From DSOI01 sp041394885 (GTDB lineage Bacteria; Acidobacteriota; Terriglobia; Bryobacterales; Bryobacteraceae), in NCBI GenBank assembly GCA_041394885.1, contig JAWKHI010000007.1:62001-126000 (forward strand): a stretch of 64,000 nt of DNA, read 5' to 3'. Each line of letters starts with the position of its first letter. Within the stretch, counting starts at the first letter, position 1. The position numbers were made by a program, and so were the translations under genes. Below are positions 17,193-25,832 of this stretch, piece by piece. The notes beneath the pieces were generated by a model. It was not told the origin of the DNA, searched no databases, and saw nothing but the letters and a program-made list of their open reading frames with translations.

Positions 17193-18218
17193 GTGTTCCC
17201 CACCGAACTGAAGATTCGCGATATTGGCGTGCGCCCGGCTACCGTGCTCGCGCCGATGGCGGGCGTAACCGACACCGTTTTCCGGCGCTTGATCCGGGCG
17301 CAGGGCGGATGCGGCCTCATCATGACCGAGTTCACGAGTTCTCATGGGGTCACCGCCGCCCAGCGCGCCAACAAGTTCGCCCGCATCATGCGTTACCTCT
17401 ACTTCGATCCCGATGAGCATCCCATTTCCGCGCAGTTGTTCGGTGCGGACCCCGATGTGATGGGCGACGCGGCCAAGGTCTGCGAGGATCTGGGCTTCGA
17501 CGCCGTGGATATCAACTTCGGATGCCCGGTGAAAAAGGTGGTGCGTTGCAACGGCGGATCCGGCCTGCTGCGTGACCTGCCGTTAGTGGAAACGCTGCTG
17601 CGGCGCGTGCGGGCATCCATCCGGATTCCTCTCACGATGAAGTTCCGCGCGGGATGGAATGACCAGGAACTGGTCCACGTGGCGATGGCGAAAATGGCCG
17701 AGGATTGCGGAGTGGAAGCGATCGCGCTGCACCCGCGCACGCGGGAGCAAGGCTATGCGGGCAAGGCCGATTGGACGCGGATCGCGGAAGTGAAGGCCGC
17801 CGTCAAGATCCCTGTGATCGGCAACGGCGATATCGTCACGCCGGAAGACGCCGTGAAGATGGTTGCGGAAACCGGGTGCGACGCGGTAATGATCGGCCGG
17901 ACCGCGGCGTCGAACCCTTGGATCTTCCGCCAAATCGAGGACTACCTGCGTACCGGCGCCTACGAAACGCCGGGCGATCAGGACCGCTATCGGCTGATGC
18001 GCGAATACTACACGATGCTGATGGGCAAGGAGAATGGGCGGGGAGATCCGGAAACGGTGGGCAAAATGAAACAGTTCGCCACCTACTTCACCCACGGCAT
18101 CCGCAACGGTGCGCAGTTGCGCGTCGCCGTCTATCATGCCAAAGAGCCGGCCGAAATTCTCGATCAGGTGGATGAATTCTTCTCCGCGCGCGACGCCGAG
18201 GCTACCGCCGCCGCATGA
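17193..18218 (+). CDS. dusB: tRNA-dihydrouridine synthase (DusB type)
   Basis: A 341-residue FMN enzyme that reduces specific uridines in the tRNA D-loop. The TIM-barrel opens with VLAPMAGVTDTVFRR, the NFGCPVKKVV segment carries the active-site Cys, LHPRTREQGYAG binds phosphate/FMN, and VIGNGDIVTPEDA and DAVMIGRTAASNPWIF complete the family pattern. The helical C-terminal tRNA-binding domain (MKQFATYFTHGIRNG) is present. Start is GTG; the spacing to AAAAGG is short, so a weak start is possible. Its stop overlaps the ATG of rnhA (ATGA). Confidence 0.95.
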   Translation: MFPTELKIRDIGVRPATVLAPMAGVTDTVFRRLIRAQGGCGLIMTEFTSSHGVTAAQRANKFARIMRYLYFDPDEHPISAQLFGADPDVMGDAAKVCEDLGFDAVDINFGCPVKKVVRCNGGSGLLRDLPLVETLLRRVRASIRIPLTMKFRAGWNDQELVHVAMAKMAEDCGVEAIALHPRTREQGYAGKADWTRIAEVKAAVKIPVIGNGDIVTPEDAVKMVAETGCDAVMIGRTAASNPWIFRQIEDYLRTGAYETPGDQDRYRLMREYYTMLMGKENGRGDPETVGKMKQFATYFTHGIRNGAQLRVAVYHAKEPAEILDQVDEFFSARDAEATAAA

Positions 18219-18658
18219 AGAAGATCCGGCTGATCACAGACGGGGCCTGCAAGGGCAACCCCGGAAAAGGAGGGTGGGCGTGCATTCTCAAGTACAACGA
18301 GCACACCAAGGAGCTCTACGGATTCGAGCCGCACACCACCAACAACAAGATGGAATTGACGGCCGCCATCCGCGGTCTGCAGGCGCTCAATGAACCATGC
18401 GAGGTGGAGATCAAAACCGACTCCGAATACATGCGCAACGGCATCACCTCGTGGATCAAGGGTTGGAAGCGCAACGGATGGAAGACCGGCGACAAGAAAC
18501 CGGTGGCCAACCGTGAGTTGTGGGAACAACTCGACCGCGAAGTGACACGTCACACAACTACCTGGGTGTGGACCAAAGGGCATGCCAACGACGCCGAAAA
18601 CAATCGCTGCGACGAACTGGCGCAGATGGCCGCCGTCGAGCAGGTGGCCAGCCGGTAG
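18215..18658 (+). CDS. rnhA: Ribonuclease HI
   Basis: A 147-residue ribonuclease HI, which cuts the RNA strand of RNA-DNA hybrids. The catalytic acidic residues are visible in order: Asp in LITDGACKGNP, Glu in NNKMELTA, Asp in KTDSEYM and Asp in NNRCDELA; the basic-protrusion helix GWKRNGWKTGDKKPVAN is also present, as in the E. coli-type enzyme. Length is normal. Translationally coupled to dusB by ATGA. Confidence 0.97.
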   Translation: MKKIRLITDGACKGNPGKGGWACILKYNEHTKELYGFEPHTTNNKMELTAAIRGLQALNEPCEVEIKTDSEYMRNGITSWIKGWKRNGWKTGDKKPVANRELWEQLDREVTRHTTTWVWTKGHANDAENNRCDELAQMAAVEQVASR

Positions 18659-18662
18659 CCGG

Positions 18663-20708
18663 ATGAGAACTCCCGGAGCCTTGGCGGCCGTTCTCCTGAC
18701 GATTACCCTCCAAGCGGCCGTCCGCGTGGAGTTCGATCCCAGGCTCCCGACCGTAGGCCCGTTTCCCACCGACTTTCTGACAACGCCCGATGAGACCCGG
18801 TCCACCGGACTGCGCGTCGCCATGCCTCTGCCCGATTGCGCCGCGCTTCCAAGCGACTGCGCCGAAATCGCCCTGATCAATCAACTCGACGGGTTCAACG
18901 TAAACGCACGGCTCACCGTGAAATTCAGCGGCCCAGTGGATCCCGATACCCTCCGCGACGGCATCTTTTTCGTGTGGTTGGATGCCACGCACACGCGGCG
19001 CTTTCTAATTGAACCACCCGGCGCCGTCACGCCGGTGAACGAAGTGGTGTACGATCCCGCCAACAACACCGCGCACGCCAAGCCGGACCAGATGCTCGAA
19101 AGCGGGCGTAGGTACCTGATCGTGGTGACGGACGCCGTCCGTGACGCCATGGGTGCGGGCGTGGAGCCGGAACCAGGATTCGAGGATTGCGTCAACGGCA
19201 AGCTTCCGGCAAACTACTGCACCGCGTTGAGCGCGGCCGTCACACGGGCGCGGCCCTTGTTTCCGGGAAGACGCATCGCCGGCGCCAGCCTGTACACGAC
19301 AATGGCCGCCATTGACTGGTTCACTCGGGCCGCGCAAACCGCGGCGGCAACGCCACCGCGATTCCAACCCCGCACCGAAGGGGCGATCGTGTCCCTGCGC
19401 GACGCCATCGCGATCTCGCTACGGCAGCAGGCCGGCGTCGACGGCGCCATTGAAGAGAACGTGCTGCCGGCAACGCCCGCATTGATCGCACAGCTTGGGG
19501 TGGACCGTATGGCGTTCGGCTCGTTCGAATCGCCCCGGCTCGGTGGCGGCGATACCGAACGGATCTACTTTCACGTCTTTCTTCCCAACACCGCGCGCCC
19601 GCCACAAGGCTACCCCGTACTGCTGGCCGGACACGGCCTCGGCGATAGCCGCTTCGGCATGCCGACCGTGATGGCGGTGGCCACCGCCCAAGGCTACGCC
19701 GTGGTGGCGATGAATGCCGTCGGCCACGGTTTCGGGCCCCTGTCGAACGTCGAGTTCACGCTCGCCGACGGATCCCAGCTCCGGATCGCCACCCCGGGGC
19801 GCGGCGTCGACGCCAACGGCGACGGAAAGATTGAGGCATCGGAAGGATGTACGGTCAGCTCGTCCGGTACGGCGCTGGCGCTTCGGGATTGCATCCTGCA
19901 AACCGTGGTGGACTACCGCCAGCTGCTCAATACGATCGCCGCCGGCGTCGACTTCGACGGCGACGGCCGGGCCGAGTTGCGCGGAACGGATATCCATTTC
20001 ATCGGGCAGTCGCTCGGCGGATGGTATGGGTCCCTGGTGACGGCCCTGATGCCGGAGGTCACGGCCGCGGTGCTCAACGCCGCGCCCGGCAATCAGTTGA
20101 TGACGCTGCGGCTGGGTCCGGACTTTCGGCGAACGCTCGCGTCCGTGATGGGATCGCGCCAACCCTCTCTACTCAACCTCGGAGCCGGCTTCGACGAGCA
20201 GATGCCGCTTCGCTACGAGGCAGTGAAGCTCCGCACCACGCCGGGCGCGGCCGCGATCCAGGACTTTCTCGAGCGTCTGGAATGGCTCAGCGCCAGCGCG
20301 GAACCCGCCGTCTATGGGCCGCATTTCAAGCAGGCCACCCTTGGCGCCAATCCCCTGAAACGCGTATTGATTCAGATGGCTTCGGGAGATCGGACGGTCG
20401 TCAACCCATCCACTTCGGCCTTGGCACGCGCCGCGAATCTGCGCGAGCGAACCGTGGTCTACCGGCACGATCTGGCCCGCCAGGCCGTGCCCTCGCTGCC
20501 CGATAATCCGCACGCTTTCCTGATCCCCCTCGGCACATTGCAGCAGCAAGTGATCGGGCTTTCCGCGCTACAACAGGTGATCGAGTTCCTGGCCAGCGGC
20601 CGCGACGAGGTGCCGGACGCCAACGGGCTTGTGCGACCCGTGTTTCGGCGGGACCTGTTCGAGGTGCCGGACTTCCTGCCCGAGTCCCTCCACTTCGGTA
20701 CGCCATGA
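18663..20708 (+). CDS. Secreted alpha/beta-hydrolase (virulence-factor-lipase-like) with Ca-binding-type loops
   Basis: A 681-residue protein starting at ATG 18663, four bases after rnhA, with a signal peptide (residues ~1-18, ...ITLQAAVRVEF). The N-terminal ~200 residues resemble the Ig-like N-terminal domain of bacterial extracellular lipases (VolA/Pla-1 group). A hydrolase domain follows with HGLGDSRFG and the nucleophile elbow GQSLGG (Ser near residue 449). Two Asp-rich EF-hand-like loops, DANGDGKIEASEG (~residue 382) and DFDGDGRAEL (~430), flank the nucleophile region and may bind calcium. A lipase or esterase activity is likely, the substrate unknown. Its stop is in the same frame as the downstream nadD coding frame. 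Confidence 0.78.
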   Translation: MRTPGALAAVLLTITLQAAVRVEFDPRLPTVGPFPTDFLTTPDETRSTGLRVAMPLPDCAALPSDCAEIALINQLDGFNVNARLTVKFSGPVDPDTLRDGIFFVWLDATHTRRFLIEPPGAVTPVNEVVYDPANNTAHAKPDQMLESGRRYLIVVTDAVRDAMGAGVEPEPGFEDCVNGKLPANYCTALSAAVTRARPLFPGRRIAGASLYTTMAAIDWFTRAAQTAAATPPRFQPRTEGAIVSLRDAIAISLRQQAGVDGAIEENVLPATPALIAQLGVDRMAFGSFESPRLGGGDTERIYFHVFLPNTARPPQGYPVLLAGHGLGDSRFGMPTVMAVATAQGYAVVAMNAVGHGFGPLSNVEFTLADGSQLRIATPGRGVDANGDGKIEASEGCTVSSSGTALALRDCILQTVVDYRQLLNTIAAGVDFDGDGRAELRGTDIHFIGQSLGGWYGSLVTALMPEVTAAVLNAAPGNQLMTLRLGPDFRRTLASVMGSRQPSLLNLGAGFDEQMPLRYEAVKLRTTPGAAAIQDFLERLEWLSASAEPAVYGPHFKQATLGANPLKRVLIQMASGDRTVVNPSTSALARAANLRERTVVYRHDLARQAVPSLPDNPHAFLIPLGTLQQQVIGLSALQQVIEFLASGRDEVPDANGLVRPVFRRDLFEVPDFLPESLHFGTP

Positions 20709-21302
20709 GGCGAGAGCCGCATTCTCGGCGGCACCTTCGATCCGATTCACGAAGCGCATCTGGCGATCGCACGGGAAGCAGCGCGGCGGTTTCACTTAGA
20801 CGAAGTGTTGTTCATCCCCGCGTCAAACCCACCGCACAAACGCGAACGCAACGGCGCGGGCTACGAGGACCGCTACCGGATGGTCGAGCTCGCCTGCCAG
20901 GGCCATGAGGGATTCGCCCCCTCCCGGATTGAAGAAGGGCAGCAGCGAAGCTATTCGATCACCACGATCGAACGCCTGAAACGGGAACGCCCCGGTGACC
21001 GGTTCTTCTTCTTGATCGGAGCGGATGCCTTCGCGGACATTGAGACATGGCACCGCTGGCGCGACGTGATCGCCGCGGTGGATTTCATCGTGGTTACGCG
21101 TCCTGGCCACGCATATGACGTGCCGGCCGGGGCTGTGGTTCACGGCTTGGACACGGTGTCGATGGAGGTTTCCTCGTCGGCAATCCGCGAAGCCATCGCC
21201 GCCGGAAAAATACCAGTAGGGCTGCCCCCCGCGGTGTATCGATACGCCGTCGAGCACCGGCTATATTCCGGCCGCCCCGTCTCTCGCGCCAATCCAGCCT
21301 GA
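20705..21302 (+). CDS. nadD: Nicotinate-nucleotide adenylyltransferase, start region frameshifted
   Basis: NadD makes nicotinate adenine dinucleotide from NaMN and ATP, normally an essential step. All motifs are present in one frame from 20715: ILGGTFDPIHEAHL (ATP-binding), PASNPPHKRER, and SMEVSSSAIREAI near the end. That frame has no ATG, GTG or TTG before the ATP motif; its first start-like codons (20805) would remove the motif. An ATG at 20705 overlaps the lipase stop (ATGA) and is the expected coupled start, but it lies one frame away. Deleting one base of the GG at 20709-20710 joins them as M-S-E-S-R-ILGG. A sequence error is the simplest explanation; initiation at ATT 20721 is the alternative. 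Confidence 0.85.
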
Positions 21303-21303
21303 G

Positions 21304-22338
21304 CTATTTCCCTTCGCTGAACTTGGTGAACACGCCCGTGGCGTAGTGGTTCACCACCTTGGCCTCATTGCGCGACACCTCGTAGTAGACGGCCTTGAGC
21401 AACTGATCCTTGCGGTTGATGAGCGTCTCACGGATGGTCTGCTGCACCCGCGGATCGGTGAGTTCGCGTTGCCCCGCCGGCTCCTTGGACACCACACGCA
21501 GGATGCGGTAGCCTTCCGGCGTTCGAACGATCGGGGAGCTCTGCCCCGGTTGCAGCGCCATCACCATCTTTCGCAATTCCGGGTGGGCTTGTTCGAGTGA
21601 GGACTCGGGGACGAAACCGAGATCGCCGCCATTGGACGCCGTGTTGGCGTCTTCCGAGAACGCCTGCGCGAGCATGGCGAAATCCTCGCCCTGCTTCAGG
21701 CGCGCCTCGATCATCTGGATCTTTTGCCGGGCTTGGTCGTCATTGATGGCTTTGTCGCTCTTCAGATTCCGCACGTTGGGGTCCGGAGTCGGCGTCACGA
21801 GGATCTGCGCCAGATGCACTTGCGGCTCGGCCAGATTGAAGCTCGCCTTGTTGGTGTTGTAGAAGTCGGCCACGTCTTTATCGGTAATCGAGATCTTCGA
21901 CGTGATCTCCTTGTTGAATAGCTTCTGGATGCTGAGGTCCCGCCGAAGCTGCGCCTTGAACTCCTCCGCCGTTATTTTCCGCGTGTTCAACTGCCGCTGA
22001 AACTCTTCCTGCGTGTAAGGCGCCTTGATGTCGTTGAAGCGGGCTTCCACATCGCTATCGAGCGCCACCAGACTCAGCTTCTCCGCCCGCTGCAACATGA
22101 TTTCGTTATCGATCATGCTGCGCAGGATCTCCAGCTTCTGAATGGAGACCTGATCCTCGCTGGTCTCCGGACTCGGCGACTGGAACTGCAGTTTGTACTG
22201 CTTATCCAGATCGTCATAGGAGACGGGCCGGCCGTTGACCTCGGCAGCGACTGTGGCCGACACGGGTCCTTTGCAGGATACCGCCACAAGCCCGGCGAGC
22301 GCGGCGATCACGATTGGAAGCGGGGAGCGTGCCTTCAT
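21304..22338 (-). CDS. Peptidylprolyl isomerase lipoprotein (PpiC/SurA/PrsA type)
   Basis: A 344-residue exported foldase. The N-terminus is a lipoprotein signal with lipobox-like AVSC (Cys ~22). A helical SurA-N/chaperone-like domain precedes the parvulin domain (LAQILVTPTP ... FAMLAQAFSEDANTASNGGDLGFV ... IVRTPEGYRILRV). It should help fold secreted or outer-membrane proteins in the periplasm. It ends two bases after nadD on the opposite strand and is divergent from the GH113-like gene. Confidence 0.88.
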   Translation of the reverse strand: MKARSPLPIVIAALAGLVAVSCKGPVSATVAAEVNGRPVSYDDLDKQYKLQFQSPSPETSEDQVSIQKLEILRSMIDNEIMLQRAEKLSLVALDSDVEARFNDIKAPYTQEEFQRQLNTRKITAEEFKAQLRRDLSIQKLFNKEITSKISITDKDVADFYNTNKASFNLAEPQVHLAQILVTPTPDPNVRNLKSDKAINDDQARQKIQMIEARLKQGEDFAMLAQAFSEDANTASNGGDLGFVPESSLEQAHPELRKMVMALQPGQSSPIVRTPEGYRILRVVSKEPAGQRELTDPRVQQTIRETLINRKDQLLKAVYYEVSRNEAKVVNHYATGVFTKFSEGK

Positions 22339-22356
22339 GTAAAACCTCTACATTCT

Positions 22357-22377
22357 AACGCGGATGCGTCCCGCGTT
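22357..22377. repeat. GC-rich inverted repeat between divergent genes
   Basis: AACGCGG (22357-22363) and CCGCGTT (22371-22377) form a 7-bp stem with a 7-base loop in the 74-base space between the PpiC lipoprotein and the GH113-like gene. A TAGAAT-like -10 for the minus strand adjoins it. It could be an operator or a leader hairpin; no proof. Confidence 0.35.
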
Positions 22378-22412
22378 GGCGTTAACATTGCTACTCTGAC
22401 GGATAAGAGCAT

Positions 22413-23972
22413 ATGAGCCGCTTCTGGACCTGGGTTGCGTGCGCGGCGTGGTGCTATCCCATCGCCTGGATCGTGCTGTCAGCAATCGCCCTCGCACCCC
22501 TCGGCGCCTTCCGCATGATGAACCTTCAGCAGGCGGTCTGGATCCAGGCCGGCATCTCGACGATGGCGGGCCTGCTGCTGTGGCGTGCCGGACGCTGGGC
22601 GGGATACGTCGGAACCATCGCGGCCCTTGCGCCCGCAGCCTTCTGGCTGGCCTTCGCACTCGGGCCGCGGCGCATCTGGATACCATGGGCGGGCCTGGCC
22701 ATTTCGATGTCCCTGCTGCTGCCCGCCTTGCGCCGCACTCGATTCTCCTTGCCTTGGCTCGCCGCCGGATTGCTTGTCCCCGCCGCCACACTGCCTTTCA
22801 TCGCCATAGCGCGGCAGATTCCGGCGCGGCTCTGGTTCGTTGCGGCTGCGGTGATCCTCGTGGCGTTTCTCGCCGCGCGATGGCGAAACCCGGCCCTTGC
22901 TCCGGAAGCCCTTACCTGGCGCCCCGCCGTCGCCGGCATCGCCGTTTCGCTCGTGCTCGCCAGCTTCTCCTGGTGGCTGCCGCGCTATCGCGAGCAAGCC
23001 CGCCAAGCCGGCAATGCCCGTCTGCTCGCCGCAATCCCCCGGCAACAGAACCTGCCCTACGTCACCCGTTTTTTCCAGCGCGGCGTCAGTTTCACCGCCG
23101 AGGGCGGCGCTGCCTACGATTCCCCCGCCGCGCGTGACATGCTGCTGCGTCTGCCCGGCTATGGTGTGAATTCGATCGCGCTCATTCCGTATGGATTCTC
23201 TTCCCGCGAGGGTTCGTGGCGCCTCCGCCCGGCAGGCGCGCGCAGTTGGGAGAATGACCAGGGTATCGAGATTCTGGCCGCCATGGCCCACAACAAGGGA
23301 ATGAAAGTCCTGCTCAAGCCCCACGTCTGGCGAGGCCGCACCGAAGAATTGAAGAACCCCGATTTCCGCCGGGAGTGGTTTGACCAGTACCGCGCCTTTC
23401 TAGCCCACTACGCCAAACTCGCCGCCAAAATTCACGCGGATCTTTTTTGCGTCGGCACCGAACTCGCCGCCGCCACAGCCTACGAACAGGAGTGGCGGCG
23501 AATCATCGCCGAAGTGCGGACCCTCTACAAAGGTCCGCTGACCTACGCGGCCAACCACGGGCCCGAGTTCGAGTCCGTGGCCTTCTGGGACGCACTTGAC
23601 TACATTGGCATCGACAACTACTATCCACTGCCGGACGACTACTCCACCGCCGACATGGAGCGGCGCATCACCGCCGTGCATGAGAAATTCGCAAAACCGG
23701 TTGTGTTCACGGAAGCCGGATATTCGGCCGTGGAGAACGCACACCGGGCTCCCTGGGAAGACGAGACTGAAAAGCCGCTCTCCCTCGCCGAACAAGAGCG
23801 CTGCTATCGCGCCCTGCTCGATTCCTTTTATCACAAGGACTGGTTCTACGGCGTCTATTGGTGGAAGGTGGGAACCAACGGCTACGGCGGTCCGCAAAAC
23901 AGCTCCATGACGCCTTGGCGCAAGCCCGCGATGGATCTGGTGAGAACCTTCTACCTGAGCGGCAAGCGCTAG
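22413..23972 (+). CDS. Membrane-anchored glycoside hydrolase family 113-like protein
   Basis: A 519-residue protein of two parts. Residues ~1-190 form about six membrane helices; residues ~205-515 form a TIM barrel of the GH113 (endo-beta-mannanase-related) type. Visible are GYGVNSIALIPYGF, VLLKPHVWRGR, the acid/base Glu in CVGTELAA (~350) and the nucleophile Glu in VVFTEAGYSA (~433), with WKVGTNGYGGPQ close to the end. GH113 enzymes are usually secreted without a multi-helix anchor, so the fusion is unusual. The catalytic part would face outside if helix count is even. Its end overlaps the end of the glycerol kinase gene by 4 bases. Confidence 0.8.
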   Translation: MSRFWTWVACAAWCYPIAWIVLSAIALAPLGAFRMMNLQQAVWIQAGISTMAGLLLWRAGRWAGYVGTIAALAPAAFWLAFALGPRRIWIPWAGLAISMSLLLPALRRTRFSLPWLAAGLLVPAATLPFIAIARQIPARLWFVAAAVILVAFLAARWRNPALAPEALTWRPAVAGIAVSLVLASFSWWLPRYREQARQAGNARLLAAIPRQQNLPYVTRFFQRGVSFTAEGGAAYDSPAARDMLLRLPGYGVNSIALIPYGFSSREGSWRLRPAGARSWENDQGIEILAAMAHNKGMKVLLKPHVWRGRTEELKNPDFRREWFDQYRAFLAHYAKLAAKIHADLFCVGTELAAATAYEQEWRRIIAEVRTLYKGPLTYAANHGPEFESVAFWDALDYIGIDNYYPLPDDYSTADMERRITAVHEKFAKPVVFTEAGYSAVENAHRAPWEDETEKPLSLAEQERCYRALLDSFYHKDWFYGVYWWKVGTNGYGGPQNSSMTPWRKPAMDLVRTFYLSGKR

Positions 23973-25434
23973 CGCAGCACCGCGCGCGCCACCGAATCCT
24001 TCCACCCGGCGTAGAGCGCATCGCGGCGGGATTCCGTTATCGACGGCTCGAAGCGCCGGTCCACCCGCCAGAAAGATTCCACCTCATCGGCGGAACTCCA
24101 GTACCCGGTGGCGAGCCCGGCCAGATACGCTGCCCCGAGAGCGGTGGTCTCGATGTCGGCTGGACGCACGATCGGCTTGCCCAGTATGTCGGCTTGGAAC
24201 TGCATGAGGAAGTCGTTGGCCGTTGCGCCGCCATCCGCATGAGCTCGCGCAGCGGGTGCCCGCGTCGGCTTCCATCGCTTCCACCAACTCGCGCGTCTGG
24301 TAGGCGATCGATTCGAGTGCGGCCCGCACGATAGCCGCGCCCGTGGATCCGCGCGTCCGTCCGGCAGTGGTTCCTCGCGCGTCCATGTTCCAGTGCGGCG
24401 CCCCCAGGCCCACAAACGCCGGCACGAAATAGACGCCACCGTTGTCGGCCACCGACGCCATGACCGCCTCAGACTCGGCGGCGGATCGGTCTTCCAGCTC
24501 GTCTCGAACCACTGCACCGCCGCGCCCGCCACAAACACGCCTTCCATCGCGAACTGCGGCTCCTCGTTCGCCGACACCGCCCGCGTCGTCACCAGCTTAT
24601 TGGCCGAAACCGGCGCGTTGCCCCCGGTGTGGATGAGCGCAAAACAGCCTGTGCCGTATGTGTTCTTGGAAAGCCCTTCGCGGAAACAGGCCTGTCCGAA
24701 CAATGCCGCCTGCTGATCCCCCGCGACACCCGCCACGGAATCGCCGCACCCAGATGCTCGGCGTCGCATTCCCCGAACACGCCGCTCGATGGCATCACCG
24801 CCGGCAGCATCCGCGGGGGAATGTCGAAAATCGAAGTCAAGGCCGGATCCCACAAGCCGTCGCGCAGGTTGAACAGCATCGTGCGCGACGCGTTGGAAGG
24901 GTCCGTCGCATTGCACCGCCCACCGGTGAGCTTCCAGATCAGCCCGCATATCAACGGTCCCAAATACCAGATCGCGATTGCGCGCGTCTTCCACATGGTC
25001 CAGAATCCAGCGAATCTTGCTCGCCGAAAAATAGGCGTCGATCACCAGCCCAGTCCGCGCGACGATCGTTTCCGCGTCGGCCGATCGCGCCAGTCCCGCG
25101 CAAAACGGGGCCGTTCGGCGGCACTGCCAAACGATGGCGGGCGCCACGGGCTCCGTGGCGCGGTCCCAGAGCGATCGTGGTCTCGCGCTGATTGGTGATG
25201 CCGATGGCGCTTACCTGGCTGGCGGAGACACCGGCGCTCGCGAGCGTTCGCCGCGCGGCATCCAGTTGCGCGCGCCAGATCTCGCGCGCATCTTGTTCTA
25301 CCCAGCCCTCCGCCGGATAGTGGCAAGGCACCGGGTTGGACTCCATGGCGATCCGCTGTCCGGATCGGCTGTAAACGCTCGCGCGCTGGTGGTTCCCTCA
25401 TCCAAGAAGGGCGAGTAATGTACTTGAAGCGCAC
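23969..25434 (-). pseudogene. glpK: Glycerol kinase, disrupted by many frameshifts
   Basis: Segments in all three minus-strand frames together give a near-complete FGGY glycerol kinase, read from 25434 down: FKYI, DEGTTSARAF, WVEQDAREIWRAQL, IGITNQRETTIAL, IVWQCRRTAPFC, WKLTGGRCNATDPSNASRTML, YGTGCFALIHTGG, GGVYFVPAFVGLGAPHW, GGATANDFLMQFQADI and TALGAAYLAGLA. At least seven frame changes are needed in under 1.5 kb. The functional segments themselves show little substitution damage and no clear nonsense point mutations, so decay, if real, is recent; clustered sequence or assembly error is equally possible. No glpF or glpD is nearby. The call of family is secure, the state of the gene is not. 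Confidence 0.8.
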
Positions 25435-25832
25435 GGCATTCTATAGCAAGATAGGATCTATGTTCTTCCGCCATCAGAAACCCACGGAGACATCTTCTCC
25501 GATCGCATCTCACAAGCCGCCTCCGCCGGCTTCAGAGCACCAGCCGCGCAGCGCCACCCGCGTCACGAGACGGCTACGCCGCCGACGTGCGAAGCTGGGG
25601 AGAAGGCCACGCCGAAAATTGCTGCCGCAGGCATTCAGATCGGCGACGAGGTCGGAGCTTCCTGGTGGATGTCGGCTACCAGAAGGTGTTTCGTACCGCT
25701 ACGAACGAGCCCGCCGCTGACCAGGGCCGAACAGCTGAAAGGCCTGCGTTTCTCGAGGACCACGTGAGGCGCGGACTCGTCAGCTACTACAACGAGGGTC
25801 TCGGCACAACCAACGAATTGCACCTCGACCAG
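25435..25832. other. About 400 bases without a recognisable intact gene
   Basis: Between the glpK start and the aldo/keto reductase no frame gives a recognisable family. An ATG at 25460 opens a frame (MFFRHQKP...) that quickly becomes Arg-rich and loses protein character; other frames show protein-like pieces (FLVDVGYQKVFRT, FLEDHVRRGLVSYYNEGLGT). This may be a third gene damaged by the same frameshifts as its neighbours. The divergent promoters of glpK and the reductase should also lie here but I see no convincing one. Confidence 0.4.

Noticed and set aside
20805..21302. GTG 20805 as nadD start
   Set aside because: It would delete the ATP-binding GGTFDPIHEAH motif required for the enzyme, so it is not a credible start.
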